A stretch of DNA of 64,000 nucleotides from Hymenobacter swuensis DY53 (GCF_000576555.1 NZ_CP007145.1:1364001-1428000); one strand, 5' to 3'. Counted from the stretch's first letter, positions 53,048 through 61,997 are shown. Numbers and translations are program-made. The notes: generated by a model from the letters alone, not told the origin.

Positions 53048-53761
53048 ATGAAAAAATCCGCTTTTTTCTTCGCCGCCTTCTGCTCGGGCTCCCTGCTGGT
53101 GGCCAGCTGCAACAGCGACAAAGCCGCCGATTCGACGGCCACGACCACTGAAACCACCACTTCCGGCGACATGGCCGGCATGGACCACTCGGCGATGGGC
53201 CACGATGGCGCGGCGGCGGCCGGCAGCTCGCCGCAACTGGTGGCCATGAACGAGATGATGACCAAGATGCACGCCGACAAGCCCAAGGGCAACACCGACC
53301 ACGACTTCGCCCACCACATGCTAGAGCATCATAAGGGCGCGGTAGCAATGGCCGACATCGAGCTGCGCGACGGCAAGGACGCCACCATGCGCCGGATGGC
53401 CGAGCAAATCAAAGCCAACCAGCTCCAGGAAATCACCGCGCTGGAAGCCGCCGCCACCCGCCTGGATAATGCCCCGACCAACTACAAGCCCAACGACCCG
53501 GCGGACCCATTCACCAGCCAGATGAAGGCCTCAATGGACGGGATGATGCAACATATGCCCAAGACCGTGGCCGACCCGGATATGAACTTCAACATGCTGA
53601 TGACGGTGCATCACCAAAGCGCCGTGGACATGGCCAAAGCCGAGCTGGCGCACGGCAAAGACACCAAGCTCAAGGAGATGGCGCAGCAGATGATTACCGC
53701 CCAGGAAAAGGAAATTGCCGAATTCAAGGCCTGGCACCAGCAAAACGCCGACAAGATGTAA
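53048..53761 (+). CDS. DUF305-family His/Met-rich lipoprotein
   Basis: A 237-residue lipoprotein (lipobox LVASC, Cys 21) with a Met/His-rich segment (DMAGMDHSAMGHDG) and two helix-rich DUF305 halves: HDFAHHMLEHHKGAVAMADI and FNMLMTVHHQSAVDMAKAEL, each followed by AEQIKANQLQEI-like helices. DUF305 proteins are common in copper-resistance gene clusters; the His/Met pairs probably bind copper in the periplasm. It is 49 bases after the HMBD lipoprotein and 82 bases before the next gene. Confidence 0.93.
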   Translation: MKKSAFFFAAFCSGSLLVASCNSDKAADSTATTTETTTSGDMAGMDHSAMGHDGAAAAGSSPQLVAMNEMMTKMHADKPKGNTDHDFAHHMLEHHKGAVAMADIELRDGKDATMRRMAEQIKANQLQEITALEAAATRLDNAPTNYKPNDPADPFTSQMKASMDGMMQHMPKTVADPDMNFNMLMTVHHQSAVDMAKAELAHGKDTKLKEMAQQMITAQEKEIAEFKAWHQQNADKM

Positions 53762-53843
53762 TCCGTCGGGAGGCAGGCCGCGCCGCCGGTTGCGGGCCGT
53801 GGCCTGTCCCCAGCATCACCCACCCCAATCATATCCGTTTCCC

Positions 53844-54395
53844 ATGAAGATTCTCCACGTTCTCGCCGCCGCCCTGTTGCTGGCCGCGCCGCTATCCGCT
53901 GCGGCCCAGCACAGTCACAAGCCCGGCACTGCCGCCCACGGCCACCAGGCGGCCGGCGAAACCCACGCCCACCAATCGCCCCACGGCGGCATCGTTCGCA
54001 CGGCGGGCAAGTACCATTTGGAGCTGGTGCAGCAGGCCGGCCAGCTGCACGTTTACCTGCTCGATGGCAACGAGAAGGCGCTACCGGTGGCCGGCGCTAC
54101 CGGCACGGCTATGCTGCTGAGCACGACCGGCAAAACCACCAGTGTGAAGCTGACCCCGACCGGTGACCACCTGCTGGCGGCCATGCCCGCCGGCACCACG
54201 CTGCGCACGGCCATCGTGAGCCTCAAGGCCAATGGCAGCTCGCTCAGCGCCCGGTTTGAGAAGCTTGACGCGGCTGCAAAAGCAAGCAAGGCCGTTTCCG
54301 CCGCGTACGCCTGCCCGATGAACTGCGAAGGCAGTGCCAGCGGCAAGCCCGGCAGCTGCCCCAAGTGCGGCATGGCCCTCGTGAAAAAGTCGTAG
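53844..54395 (+). CDS. Exported His-rich protein with C-terminal heavy-metal-binding motif
   Basis: A 183-residue protein from the ATG at 53844 (signal peptide ends near residue 22, AAAQ). A His-rich start (HSHKPGTAAHGHQAAGETHA, then HQSPHGG) is followed by a beta domain and, at the C-terminus, YACPMNCEGSASGKPGSCPK and CGMALV, a second HMBD-like Cys motif with CPMxC instead of CPMHP. The frame opens earlier (53715) but the preferred start gives the signal peptide. Role: periplasmic copper/silver handling (inference). 66 bases before the TolC gene. Confidence 0.88.
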   Translation: MKILHVLAAALLLAAPLSAAAQHSHKPGTAAHGHQAAGETHAHQSPHGGIVRTAGKYHLELVQQAGQLHVYLLDGNEKALPVAGATGTAMLLSTTGKTTSVKLTPTGDHLLAAMPAGTTLRTAIVSLKANGSSLSARFEKLDAAAKASKAVSAAYACPMNCEGSASGKPGSCPKCGMALVKKS

Positions 54396-54461
54396 GCGGG
54401 CTCCGTCCGGGCCGCTTGCTGCAAGAGCGGGCAACTCACCGGCTGGTTTTAACCTGATTGT

Positions 54462-55706
54462 ATGAAGTCTTTGACAATGAAAAGCGGGTTCTTTAGGCTG
54501 TTGCTGGCCGGGCTACTGCTCGGGCCGGGCCTGGGAGGCGCGTGGGCGCAAACCGTTATCAGCTTGGACAGCGCCGAAGCCCAGACCTTGCGCCGGCACC
54601 CCCGGCTGCAGCAGTCTGACCGCGAGATTGAGGAGCAGCGCGCCCTCAAGCGGGGCTCCTTTGCGCCAGCCAACCCGGATTTCCTTTTTTCGGCCCCCAC
54701 GGGCGAGATGTGGGCTCCCGGCGTGGTGCAAACCATCGACTTGCCCAATGTGTACCGGCGGCAGCGGCAAGCGGCCGAGGCCGGCATCACGCTGGCTGAG
54801 CGCAACCGCGACGTAAGCCGCGCCTCGGTGCTGCGCGATACCCGTTTGGCCTATCTGAACCTACAGTTCGCCGAGGCCCAGGTGCGCCAGCTCACTTACC
54901 AGGACAGCCTGTTTCGGGTGCTGCGTCTGGCCACTGAGCGCCTGTTCACAGCCGGCGAAATCACCTCGTTGCAGCGCATCAGCACCGATGCCGAAGCCCG
55001 GCAGGTCACCGTGCTTTTGCAGCAGGCTACCGCCGACCGGCAAGCCGCCCAGCGCCGCCTGAGTTTGCTGCTGGGCCGCCCCGCCGAAGCCCTGGCCACC
55101 AGCACCGACCTGAGCCGCACCGGGGCGGAGCTGGCCCAAACCGGCACGGCCCTCCTCAGCGGGCTGCCGGCCGAAGACAGTGCCGCCTTGGTGCGCAGCC
55201 CCGCGCTGGCCGCCGCCACCCAGAACGTGGCCCTGAGCCAGTCGGGCATCAGTTTGGTGCGGGCCCGGCGCACCCCGGCCCTGACGGTGGGCTATCAGAA
55301 TCAGGCGTTTGAAAACTCCGCTGTCAAGTACCGCTTTCAGTTTGGCGTGTCGCTGCCCATCTGGTTCTGGACTTACCGCTCGCAGCTGCAGGCGGCCACG
55401 GCCCGCTCTCAGGCGGCCGGCTATCAGCTGCAAACCCAGCGCCTGGAGCTCAGCACCCAGTACGAGCAGGCCCTGGCCGATACGCGCAAGTTTTCGACCT
55501 CGCTGGCCTACTACGAGCAAACCGGCCTGCCGCAGTCGCGGGCCATCATCAGCCAGTCGCAGCGCCTGTTCCGGGCTGGTGAAGCCAGCTACCTGCAGCT
55601 CATCCTGAGCCTGAACCAAGCCTTTGCCATTCAGAATACCTACCTGACCACCATCCGCGACTACCGCCAAGCTTTGGTCGAGCTGAACTACCTGCGGGGC
55701 GAATAA
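54462..55706 (+). CDS. TolC-family outer-membrane efflux channel
   Basis: A 414-residue outer-membrane protein of the CzcC/CusC type with signal peptide (ending near residue 29). The family's helical hairpin pattern is visible (LSDREIEEQRALKRGS-like LQQSDREIEEQRALKRGSF; ERLFTAGEITSLQRISTDAE; RLFRAGEASYLQLILSLNQA). It is the first of four tightly spaced genes (TolC, His-rich membrane protein, adaptor, RND). It would form the outer-membrane exit of the metal pump. Confidence 0.9.
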   Translation: MKSLTMKSGFFRLLLAGLLLGPGLGGAWAQTVISLDSAEAQTLRRHPRLQQSDREIEEQRALKRGSFAPANPDFLFSAPTGEMWAPGVVQTIDLPNVYRRQRQAAEAGITLAERNRDVSRASVLRDTRLAYLNLQFAEAQVRQLTYQDSLFRVLRLATERLFTAGEITSLQRISTDAEARQVTVLLQQATADRQAAQRRLSLLLGRPAEALATSTDLSRTGAELAQTGTALLSGLPAEDSAALVRSPALAAATQNVALSQSGISLVRARRTPALTVGYQNQAFENSAVKYRFQFGVSLPIWFWTYRSQLQAATARSQAAGYQLQTQRLELSTQYEQALADTRKFSTSLAYYEQTGLPQSRAIISQSQRLFRAGEASYLQLILSLNQAFAIQNTYLTTIRDYRQALVELNYLRGE

Positions 55707-55718
55707 CCGTCAACTAGC

Positions 55719-56342
55719 ATGAAAAAACTCCTGATTTTGCTGCTGGGCCTGCTGCTGACCAGCCCGGCCTCTGCCCACGGCGGCGAAGACCACGGCGACG
55801 GGGCAAAGACGGGCACGGCGGCGGGCGCTACCTCGTTTTCGGTCGCGGCCCTTTCCGAGCAGTTCGAGGTGCTGCTGCGCTACGAGCCGCTGGAAGGCGG
55901 CCAACCCGCCGACCTGCGCCTGTTCCTCTCGGATTACGCCACCAATGCCCCCATCAAAGGCGCGAAGCTCACGCTCAGCAACCCGGAAGACGCCAACCTG
56001 AAATGGGCGGTGACCGAGCAGGAGCCGGGCATGTATCTGGTGGAGGGCGAGTTTCCGGTCGACAAGCCGTACAGCTTTGCGGTGAACATCGTAGCCGGCG
56101 AAAAAGCTGACCTGCTGCTGCTCGAAGGCATCAAGGTGGGGGAGAAGCTGCCCGTGGCGGCCCCGCCCTCCGCTGCGGCTCCGTCGCTTTTCTCGTCCTG
56201 GAAAACCATTCTGGCCCTAGTCGGGGCCTTTGCGCTCGGCATCGGCCTGACGGCCCTGCTCATGCGCCGCCGCCGCTCAGCGCCTGTGCCGCAGACTTCA
56301 GAACAGGCGTTGACCGTCCGCCGCCGGGCTCCTTTCCCCTAA
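55719..56342 (+). CDS. His-rich single-helix membrane protein in the RND operon
   Basis: A 207-residue protein with signal peptide (AHGGEDHGDG follows the cleavage site near residue 19), a ~120-residue beta-rich region, a C-terminal membrane helix (about 160-182) and a basic tail RRRRSAPVP. The start HGGEDHGD matches that of the downstream adaptor (HGGEDHGGE). Its gene lies 12 bases after the TolC gene and 13 bases before the adaptor gene. I know no clear family; it may be a metal-binding accessory of the pump. Position supports operon function. Confidence 0.8.
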   Translation: MKKLLILLLGLLLTSPASAHGGEDHGDGAKTGTAAGATSFSVAALSEQFEVLLRYEPLEGGQPADLRLFLSDYATNAPIKGAKLTLSNPEDANLKWAVTEQEPGMYLVEGEFPVDKPYSFAVNIVAGEKADLLLLEGIKVGEKLPVAAPPSAAAPSLFSSWKTILALVGAFALGIGLTALLMRRRRSAPVPQTSEQALTVRRRAPFP

Positions 56343-56355
56343 TACCATTTTTGAG

Positions 56356-57501
56356 ATGAAAACCACGCATAAATTTCTGGCTGCCACAGCCGCGTTTGGA
56401 CTGGTCCTGACGGTGTTGCTGCCCCCACCCAGCCTGGTGCAGGCGCACGGTGGCGAAGACCACGGCGGCGAAGCCAAGGCCAGCACCGGCGTGGCCCTGA
56501 CCGATGAGGTGCTGCTGCCGAAAGAAAGCCAGTTCCTGTTCGAGGTACGCACCAATCTGGCCGCCTATTCCACTACCTACAGCCGGGCCACGCTCTACGG
56601 CACGGTATCGGCCGCGGCCGGGGGCGAAGGGCGCGTGGTAGTACCCCAGACCGGGCGCATCGTCAGCCTCGCCGCGCAGGTGGGCAAAACCGTGCGGGCC
56701 GGCCAGACGCTGGCCGTGATTGAGCAAACCCTCGACGCCACCCAGCAAATCGGCCTGAGTACGGAGCGGGCTAATGCCCAAGCCGAGCTGCGGGCCGCCC
56801 AGCAGGATTATGCCCGCCTGCAAACCATTGCCGACATCGCCGCCCGCAAAGACGTGGTGGCCGCCGAGTTGCGGCTGCGCCAGGCCCGCCAGAATGCCAG
56901 CATCCAGAACGGCCAGGCCAGTCAGCGGCGCGTCAGCATCACCTCGCCGGTGAGCGGCACGGTGGATGTATTCAACCTGGCCGTGGGCCAGCAGGTCAAT
57001 CAGGGCGACGAGTTGTTCCGCGTCATCAACCCCGGCAAACTGCGTGTGGAAGCCCAGGTATTTGCCCAGGATTTGGCCAAGATTACCCCTGGAGCCGTGT
57101 TCCGGGTGGAAGGCTTGCAGGGGCAGGCGGGCGTGCCGGCGCGGCTGGTGGTGTTCAGCAACGTGGTGAATTCCGTGAACCAGGCCCGGCAATTGGTACT
57201 GGAATTGAAGGCCCCCGAAGGCAGCGCCTACCGCGCCGGCCAGGCCGTGAACGTGCAGGTGGTGGGCCAGACCGGCGGCGGCAAGTCGCAGCTGGTGGTG
57301 CCCACTTCAGCCATCACGGATTTGAATGGCAAGCCGGTGGTGTTTGTGCACACCGAGCCCGAGCGCTTCAAGATTCGCTACGTGCAGCCGGGGGCCGTCA
57401 ATGGCCAGCAGACCGTGCTGGTGCAGGGCCAGGTCAACGAAAACGACCGGGTGGTGACGGCTGGCACCTACCAGCTCAAATCCATCTACCTGAATCAGTG
57501 A
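56356..57501 (+). CDS. RND efflux periplasmic adaptor (HlyD family)
   Basis: A 381-residue membrane-fusion protein with signal peptide (ending near residue 30, VQAHGG) and a His-rich start. Barrel-sandwich, hairpin and beta-barrel segments are visible: VVPQTGRIVSLAAQVGKTVR, RGDELF-like NQGDELFRVINPGKLRVEAQ, and PTSAITDLNGKPVVFVHTEP. It links TolC and the RND pump. In the CusB/CzcB group by context. It is 13 bases after the His-rich protein and ends inside a hairpin that precedes the RND gene. Confidence 0.92.
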   Translation: MKTTHKFLAATAAFGLVLTVLLPPPSLVQAHGGEDHGGEAKASTGVALTDEVLLPKESQFLFEVRTNLAAYSTTYSRATLYGTVSAAAGGEGRVVVPQTGRIVSLAAQVGKTVRAGQTLAVIEQTLDATQQIGLSTERANAQAELRAAQQDYARLQTIADIAARKDVVAAELRLRQARQNASIQNGQASQRRVSITSPVSGTVDVFNLAVGQQVNQGDELFRVINPGKLRVEAQVFAQDLAKITPGAVFRVEGLQGQAGVPARLVVFSNVVNSVNQARQLVLELKAPEGSAYRAGQAVNVQVVGQTGGGKSQLVVPTSAITDLNGKPVVFVHTEPERFKIRYVQPGAVNGQQTVLVQGQVNENDRVVTAGTYQLKSIYLNQ

Positions 57502-57577
57502 GCTATTAGCTGATGGCTGTTAGCTGTTGGCATTTTCTGAACGAGAGCTAACGGCTAACAGCTGTCAGCTAACAGCT
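57501..57577 (+). repeat. 28-bp inverted repeat between adaptor and RND genes
   Basis: Arms 57501-57528 and 57550-57577 are 24 of 28 complementary (three of four mismatches would be G-U pairs). It starts at the adaptor stop codon and ends 7 bases before the RND ATG, followed by AAAAAAG, not T. A translational or transcriptional attenuator within the operon is possible. Confidence 0.65.
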
Positions 57578-57584
57578 AAAAAAG

Positions 57585-60500
57585 ATGCTCGATAAAATCA
57601 TTCGCTTTGCCCTGCAAAACCGGCTGCTCATGCTGGCCTTTGCCGTGGGCCTCCTCATTGCTGGCACCTACACCGCGGGTCAGCTGCCGGTGGACGTGCT
57701 GCCCGACCTGGACCGGCCCCGCGTGACCGTGTTTCTGGAAGCGCCCGGCATGGCTCCCGAGGAAGTGGAGGCCATGGTGACGCTGCCCGTGGAAACGGCT
57801 CTGAACGGGGCCACCGGCGTGTCGGCCGTGCGCTCCAACTCGGCTATCGGCCTGGGCATGGTTTTCGTGGAGTTCGACTACGGCACCGACATTTTCACGG
57901 CCCGCCAGATTGTGAGCGAAAAGCTACAAACCACCGGCGAACAGTTGCCACAAGGCATTACGCCGGTGCTGGGGCCTATTTCCTCGGTCATGGGCCAGAT
58001 CATGCTGGTGGGCCTCTCGGGCGGGAAGCAGACCACCGCCGCTGACCTGCGCACCCTGGCCAACTACACTGTGCGCCAGCGCCTGCTTAGCATCCCCGGC
58101 GTGGCTCAGGTCATCCCCATCGGCGGCGACAACCTGCAGTACCAGGTGCTGCTGGATATGCCCCGGCTGAACGCCACCGGCTTGACGGTGAACCAAGTAG
58201 AAGAGGCGCTGCGCCAGTCCAACCTGAATACGACCGGCAACTTCTTCGACCGCAACGGCTCGGAAGTGCTGATTCGCAACCTGGGCCGCCTGCGCTCGGT
58301 GGCCGACATTGAGAACATCATCGTGGGCTACCGCGAACAGTCGCCGGTGCGCGTGGCCGATGTGGCCAAGGTGGCGTTCGGGGCCCGCTTCAAGCGCGGC
58401 GACGGCAGTGTAAATGGCCGGCCAGCCGTAATTCTGAGCATCGAAAAGCAGCCGGGAGCCGCTACTGTAGGTCTCACCGAAGCCGTGGAAAAAGCCCTAG
58501 TTGAACTCAAGCCTTCGCTGCCCAAAGACGTGCAACTTAATACGCGGCTGTTCAAACAGTCGGAGTTTATTGAGTCCTCCATTAGCAACGTGGAAGAGGC
58601 CTTGCGCGACGGGGCCATCCTGGTGGTTATCGTGCTGTTTGCTTTCCTGCTGAACGTGCGCACCACCTTCATTTCGCTGGTGGCCATCCCGTTGTCGTTG
58701 CTGGTAACGGCACTGGTGTTCCGCTTTGCCGATATCAGCATCAACACCATGACGCTGGGCGGCCTGGCCATTGCCATTGGCGAGTTGGTGGACGATGCCA
58801 TTGTGGACGTGGAAAACGTGTACCGGCGGCTGCGTGAAAACAAGCAAAAGCCCAACCCGCAACCGGTGCTGCGGGTTATCTACGCGGCCTCGTCGGAGGT
58901 GCGCAACTCTATCGTGTACGCCACCATTATCGTGGTGCTGGTGTTCCTGCCGCTGTTTGCGCTGGAGGGTATGGAGGGCCGCATTTTCGCGCCGCTGGGC
59001 ATTGCCTACATCACCAGCATCGTGGCCTCGCTGTTCGTGTCGCTGACCGTGACGCCGGTGCTCTGCTACTACCTGCTGCCCCGCATGAAGCAGATGGACC
59101 ACCCCGAAACCGACGGCGGGCTGGTGCGCTGGCTCAAGAAAAAGGACACGCGCCTGTTGGGCTGGGGCCTGCAGCGTCCCAGGCTGGTGCTTACGTCCAC
59201 GGCGCTGCTGTTTGTAATGGCCGCCGCGATGGTGCCCTTCTTCGGCACCGAGTTTCTGCCGCCCTTCAACGAGGGCTCCCTGACGGTCAACTTCTCGGCC
59301 CCGGCCGGCACCTCGCTCACCGAAAGTAACCGCCTGGGCACACTGGGCGAGCAGCAGATGCTCAAGATTCCGGAAGTGGCTTACACGGCCCGCCGCACCG
59401 GCCGCGCCGAGCTGGACGAACACGCCGAATCAGTGAACAACTCGGAAATCGAGGTGGCTTTCAAGACTGAAGCCGAACTCGAAAAAGAGGGTAAAGCCAT
59501 GCGCAGTCGCGACGAAATTCTGGCTGATATGCGCCAGAAGCTCAGTTTGATTACGGGCGTGAACGTGAATATCGGCCAGCCCATTTCCCACCGCCTCGAC
59601 CATTTGCTGTCGGGCGTGCGCGCCCAGGTGGCCATCAAAGTGTTCGGCAATGATTTGCTGGAGCTGCGCCGCTACGCCAACGAGGTGCGCGCTGCCGCCG
59701 GCACGGTACCCGGCGTAGTGGATTTGCAGGTGGAAAAGCAGGTCCAGATTCCCCAACTGCTTATCCGGCCCAAGGACGAGGCCCTGCGGGCCTACGGCAT
59801 GGCGCGGGGCGAAGTGGTGCGCGACCTGGAAACGCTGTTTCAGGGTGCCGTCGTGTCGCAGATGCTTGATGGGCAAAAGCGCTTCGACCTGGTAGTGAAG
59901 CTGCCCGAAGCCCAGCGCAACGACATGGCCGCCATCAGCCAAACCCGCATCGAAACGCCCAGCGGCGCCATGATTCCGGTCAGCCAGGTCGCGGAAGTTA
60001 TCTACGAGCCGGGCCCCAACACCGTCAATCACGAAAACACCCAGCGCCGCATCACCATCTCGCTGAACGTGGCGGAGCGCGATTTGGGCTCCACCGTGAA
60101 GGAGATTCAGGCCAAAGTGAATGCGCAGGTGAAGCTGCCGCCGGGCTATTACCTCACCTACGGCGGGCAGTTCGAGAGCCAGCAGTCGGCCTCGCAGAAG
60201 ATTCTGTGGCTGAGTTTGTTTTCGCTGGCCGGCATCTTTTTGGTGTTGTTCTCGCACTTCAAGTCCAGCTATATGGTGGGCCAGATTATGCTCAACATCC
60301 CGCTGGCCCTCATCGGCTCGGTGGTGGCGGTGCTGCTCACCGGCGGCACGTTCAGCATTGCCTCGCTGGTGGGCTTCATCACCCTCACCGGCATTGCTTC
60401 GCGTAACGGCATCATGATGATTTCGCACTACATCCACCTCGTGGAGCACGAAGGGGAAAAGTTCGGCATCCCCATGATTATTCGCGGCTCCCTGGAACGG

Positions 60501-60806
60501 TTGGTACCGGTGCTGATGACGGCTCTGGTGGCCGCGCTGGCCCTGGTGCCGCTCACGCTGGCCAAGGACGCACCCGGCAAGGAAATCCTCTATCCGGTGG
60601 CCACGGTCATTCTCGGCGGCCTGCTCTCGTCCACCTTCCTCGACATCATCGTGACACCCGTGGTGTTCTGGCTGGTGGGGGAAAAGGCGCTGGCGCAATA
60701 CTTCGCCTCTCACCAGGAAACGGGCCTCGACGACCACTCGCAGGAACTGGACGCGCCGCCGCTTACCCCGCCATCGGACCTGAACCCGGTGCTGCCCACG
60801 CGCTAG
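57585..60806 (+). CDS. RND metal-efflux pump (HME-RND)
   Basis: A 1073-residue inner-membrane proton antiporter with 12 membrane helices and two large periplasmic loops. The fourth helix motif AIAIGELVDDAIVDVENVY contains the Asp pair of HME-RND pumps; YRRLREN and the C-terminal FITLTGIASRNGIMMISHYI are typical. The place of CusA Met 672 (RIDMLSTG) is HRLDHLLSG here, so the known Cu(I)/Ag(I) Met triad is not intact; specificity may be Cu, Ag or another metal. Last gene of the pump operon, 84 bases after the adaptor. Confidence 0.94.
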   Translation: MLDKIIRFALQNRLLMLAFAVGLLIAGTYTAGQLPVDVLPDLDRPRVTVFLEAPGMAPEEVEAMVTLPVETALNGATGVSAVRSNSAIGLGMVFVEFDYGTDIFTARQIVSEKLQTTGEQLPQGITPVLGPISSVMGQIMLVGLSGGKQTTAADLRTLANYTVRQRLLSIPGVAQVIPIGGDNLQYQVLLDMPRLNATGLTVNQVEEALRQSNLNTTGNFFDRNGSEVLIRNLGRLRSVADIENIIVGYREQSPVRVADVAKVAFGARFKRGDGSVNGRPAVILSIEKQPGAATVGLTEAVEKALVELKPSLPKDVQLNTRLFKQSEFIESSISNVEEALRDGAILVVIVLFAFLLNVRTTFISLVAIPLSLLVTALVFRFADISINTMTLGGLAIAIGELVDDAIVDVENVYRRLRENKQKPNPQPVLRVIYAASSEVRNSIVYATIIVVLVFLPLFALEGMEGRIFAPLGIAYITSIVASLFVSLTVTPVLCYYLLPRMKQMDHPETDGGLVRWLKKKDTRLLGWGLQRPRLVLTSTALLFVMAAAMVPFFGTEFLPPFNEGSLTVNFSAPAGTSLTESNRLGTLGEQQMLKIPEVAYTARRTGRAELDEHAESVNNSEIEVAFKTEAELEKEGKAMRSRDEILADMRQKLSLITGVNVNIGQPISHRLDHLLSGVRAQVAIKVFGNDLLELRRYANEVRAAAGTVPGVVDLQVEKQVQIPQLLIRPKDEALRAYGMARGEVVRDLETLFQGAVVSQMLDGQKRFDLVVKLPEAQRNDMAAISQTRIETPSGAMIPVSQVAEVIYEPGPNTVNHENTQRRITISLNVAERDLGSTVKEIQAKVNAQVKLPPGYYLTYGGQFESQQSASQKILWLSLFSLAGIFLVLFSHFKSSYMVGQIMLNIPLALIGSVVAVLLTGGTFSIASLVGFITLTGIASRNGIMMISHYIHLVEHEGEKFGIPMIIRGSLERLVPVLMTALVAALALVPLTLAKDAPGKEILYPVATVILGGLLSSTFLDIIVTPVVFWLVGEKALAQYFASHQETGLDDHSQELDAPPLTPPSDLNPVLPTR

Positions 60807-60840
60807 AGTATGTGGGTAGTACAGGTATGATTTTTGCTGC

Positions 60841-61530
60841 ATGCGTCGATATAAATTAACTGAACGCGAATAGAAGTTGGTCGAACCGTACATGTCTGGA
60901 CGCTTGGATACAGGTCGCGGTAATCTCCTGTTTGTCAACGTGGTGTTCCACTAGGTGCGCAGGAGCGTGGCCTATCGCGACTTTCCTGAGCGGTTCGGGA
61001 CCTGGAATACGGTGGCGCGGCGCTTCCGGCACTGGGCGCAGGCGGGCGCGTGGGAAGCACTGTTGCAGGCCATGCAGGAGCCGGATTCCACTTGGGTGCT
61101 AGTTGATTCGACGACTGCCAAGGCCTAGGTCGTTCGCACGGTGGCTCCTGCACGAAAGTACACGCCATGGTCGATGCGCAGGGTAACTGCCTTCTCCTGG
61201 TACTCACGCCGGGCGAAGCGCCTGAAAGCCCGCAACTTCCTTTCTTACTGGAGGGCTTGCCCGAGCAACCCGGCACGGTGGTCGCCGACAAGGCGTACGA
61301 TACCAACAGCGTGCTTGCTACCTTAGCGTAATACCAAACCAAGGCCGTCATTCCACCCAAAGTCAACCGACTCGCCCAACGGGACTACGACGAAAACCTC
61401 TACCCCCGACCGCAACAAGGTCGAATGCTTCTTCGGCCGCCTCAAAGAGGCGCGTGGGTTTGCCACTCGCTATGAGAAACCCGCTACCTATTTTTTAGCC
61501 GTAGCCTATCTGCTCGCTGCACTCGATTAG
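60841..61530 (+). pseudogene. Decayed IS5-family transposase (right border of metal island)
   Basis: Starts MRRYKLTERE with TAG at 60871 where the family has Trp, a second TAG at 60952 (also a Trp position) and a third at 61126. Pieces include PERFGTWNTVARRFRHWAQA, VLVDSTTAKA, a frameshift, then HGGSCTKVHAMVDAQGN (second half of the catalytic region), GTVVADKAYDTNSVLA and a last frame with an ECFFGRLK-like catalytic Glu segment. It belongs to another IS5 subgroup than the left border element. 61531-61721 shows no gene. Confidence 0.8.
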
Positions 61531-61721
61531 ATGCGCTAGCTGTCCACACAGCCTAGACCATTGCCTGCGTGGGGAAGAAATTTCTTATGTCTATTCGGGC
61601 TCAGCTGCCGCTAATAATGCCACCCGAATTCCCATAGTCATACACCAACCAGTGGAGGATATGTTAATCAAAATGGCTGAAGTAAAAATATAACTGGTTT
61701 TTTTCGTGAGTTGTCCTGATA

Positions 61722-61771
61722 AAAGAAAAAAGCCCTAATAACTACTTATTTAACAAGTGGTTATTAGGGCT
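61722..61771 (-). terminator. Terminator of tRNA-Arg
   Basis: A 16-base stem (AGCCCTAATAACTACT with its complement, one G-T pair) in 61731-61771, with T-rich sequence (complement of AAAAGAAAAA) after it on the minus strand; directly downstream of the tRNA. Confidence 0.85.
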
Positions 61772-61773
61772 AA

Positions 61774-61848
61774 TGGTGGTCGCGCTAGGAATCGAACCTA
61801 GATCTAGAGCTTCGGAGGCTCCCATACTATCCGTTGTACTACGCAACC
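61774..61848 (-). tRNA. tRNA-Arg, anticodon CCG
   Basis: On the minus strand 75 bases fold as a standard tRNA: acceptor GGTTGCG/CGCGACC, D arm GTAC/GTAT, anticodon stem GGAGC/GCTCT with loop CTCCGAA (anticodon CCG, reading CGG), T arm CTAGG-TTCGATT-CCTAG, and an encoded CCA end. A terminator follows. It lies about 240 bases from the right IS relic; tRNA genes are common integration sites, but no attachment-site duplication is visible. Confidence 0.95.
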
Positions 61849-61997
61849 CGGTAGTGAGCCGCAAAACTAGCCAGAAAACCTACTGCTGCCAAACCTGAAG
61901 TGCGTTTTTCTGCAAAATCCTGTACCTGTCAGAGGTAACCTTCCATAGCTCAGGCCAGTTAGCCAAAGAGTAAATTCTCTCATCGACCCCCACTTTT

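Noticed and set aside
59430..60938. Minus-strand frame of about 500 codons opposite the RND pump
   Set aside because: His/Gln-rich shadow frame of the RND gene, no known motifs.
47302..61530. Composite transposon formed by two copies of one IS
   Set aside because: The two transposase relics have different sequences; no matching ends were found.
47331..61530. TAG read-through (amber suppression) in the transposases
   Set aside because: Several intact genes in the window stop at TAG, and the relics also have frameshifts.
61774..61848. Integration site (att) at tRNA-Arg for the metal island
   Set aside because: No duplicated tRNA end and no integrase were seen near the island borders.
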